Translations under genes and position numbers: made by a program
The notes under the pieces: model-generated
What the model saw: the letters and a program-made list of their open reading frames with translations, nothing else
The model's database searches: none
What the model was told of the DNA's origin: nothing
Origin: Poseidonibacter lekithochrous
GTDB lineage: Bacteria > Campylobacterota > Campylobacteria > Campylobacterales > Arcobacteraceae
Direction of reading: 5' to 3'
Assembly (NCBI RefSeq): GCF_018861145.1
Contig: NZ_JAHKQT010000041.1
Span: 1 to 64,000, forward strand
Length of the DNA: 64,000 nucleotides
In this document: positions 63,730 through 64,000 of the stretch, piece after piece
Numbering within the stretch: position 1 is the first letter of the stretch
How the letters are laid out: each line of letters opens with the position of its first letter

Positions 63730-64000
63730 TTATAATTTACCTTCTACGGCCATCTTTACATATGTGTCATCAAATCTTAATTTTATATTTTTTTTATTTC
63801 CAATTACTTTTCCATTTGGAAACTGCATACCAACAAAACCGTAATCATTTGCACCTTCTCCATATAAACCATGGTCAAATGAAAATTTAGCTACAAACTC
63901 CATAGTTTCTATAAGTTTTTTTGAATTTATAAACTCTATTGCTGTCTCAGGTTTATAATACATATTTGTAGTACTAAGTTGATTTTCATATCCATTTAAA
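63730..64000 (-). CDS. ABC transporter substrate-binding protein, C-terminal part
   Basis: The reading frame is open to the window edge, so the gene is partial; the ATG at 63963 is internal (upstream codons read LNGYENQLSTTN). The visible 90 residues include YKPETAIEFINSKKLIETMEF and VGMQFPNGKVIG, fitting the C-terminal lobe of a nitrate/taurine-type binding protein. Together with the next two genes it makes a complete importer. Confidence 0.75.
   Translation of the reverse strand, partial: LNGYENQLSTTNMYYKPETAIEFINSKKLIETMEFVAKFSFDHGLYGEGANDYGFVGMQFPNGKVIGNKKNIKLRFDDTYVKMAVEGKL

Noticed and set aside
1-64000. Insertion sequences, prophage, CRISPR array or toxin-antitoxin pair
   Set aside because: No transposase, integrase, phage structural gene, repeat-spacer array or recognisable toxin pair was found.

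Overview
The window is an AT-rich chromosomal segment of a Campylobacterota bacterium, most probably of the Arcobacter group (Arcobacteraceae). Pointers are the codon bias, the frequent TTG/GTG starts with AAGGA-type ribosome binding sites, histidine kinases with the HQWRQPL dimerisation box, a SUV3-like RNA helicase, an hrcA-grpE-dnaK operon, and the glmU-coaBC-uppS-prepilin peptidase-lptF-truA gene order. I see no insertion sequence, prophage, CRISPR array or rRNA.

Layout. 1-11 kb: tRNA methylation (trmA), RNA helicase, an ankyrin protein, then envelope and cofactor housekeeping genes. 10.6-15 kb: a PAS histidine kinase with its response regulator, facing a lone TAXI-type solute-binding protein. 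15-18.5 kb: hrcA-grpE-dnaK behind a sigma70-type promoter with a CIRCE-like operator. 18.5-26.3 kb: mltA, psd, a GGDEF/EAL protein, two convergent rhodanese genes and dsbD. 26.4-36.9 kb: the late steps of cobamide (B12) synthesis in two plus-strand blocks (cobT-marC-cobU-cobS-cobD-transglutaminase-like; KAP NTPase-cobQ-cbiB-Cys-rich protein), separated by a phoD phosphatase on the other strand. 36.9-42 kb: a two-component system, an HtrA protease and ilvD. 42.1-42.5 kb: tRNA-Leu, tRNA-Ser and tRNA-Cys. 42.7-45.9 kb: a periplasmic binding protein coupled to a histidine kinase.

45.9-54.5 kb looks like an iron island. A minus-strand operon encodes a small HMA-like protein, a ferritin-like protein, three small glycine-rich membrane proteins, a P-type ATPase with an SCA transport motif (P1B-6 type) and another small membrane protein. 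A Fur-family regulator with a 44-codon leader gene and a separate 37-codon membrane-protein gene sit at its ends, and Fur-box-like palindromes lie before each unit. I interpret this as a ferrosome (fez-like) iron-storage organelle locus. Beside it lie remains of a histidine kinase and of a PepSY membrane protein. Both have lost their 5' ends, as if one deletion removed their shared divergent promoter, and both carry further lesions.

54.6-64 kb is a nitrogen-assimilation operon on the minus strand: ABC transporter, two urea-carboxylase-associated (DUF1989) proteins, a metallo-beta-lactamase-fold hydrolase, a biotin carboxylase of the urea carboxylase family, and an allophanate hydrolase split into two genes. 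Immediately before the carboxylase gene are two hairpins with ACGA and ACGG loops, the signature of the guanidine-II (mini-ykkC) riboswitch. The operon is therefore best read as guanidine, not urea, utilisation: guanidine is carboxylated, carboxyguanidine is deiminated by the DUF1989 pair, and allophanate is hydrolysed to ammonia and CO2.

The two strongest leads are the ferrosome-like locus and the internal guanidine-II riboswitch. Smaller ones are a response regulator that seems to start at ATC or ATA, a probably leaderless helicase mRNA, a KAP NTPase translationally coupled to cobQ, and two unlisted small genes.
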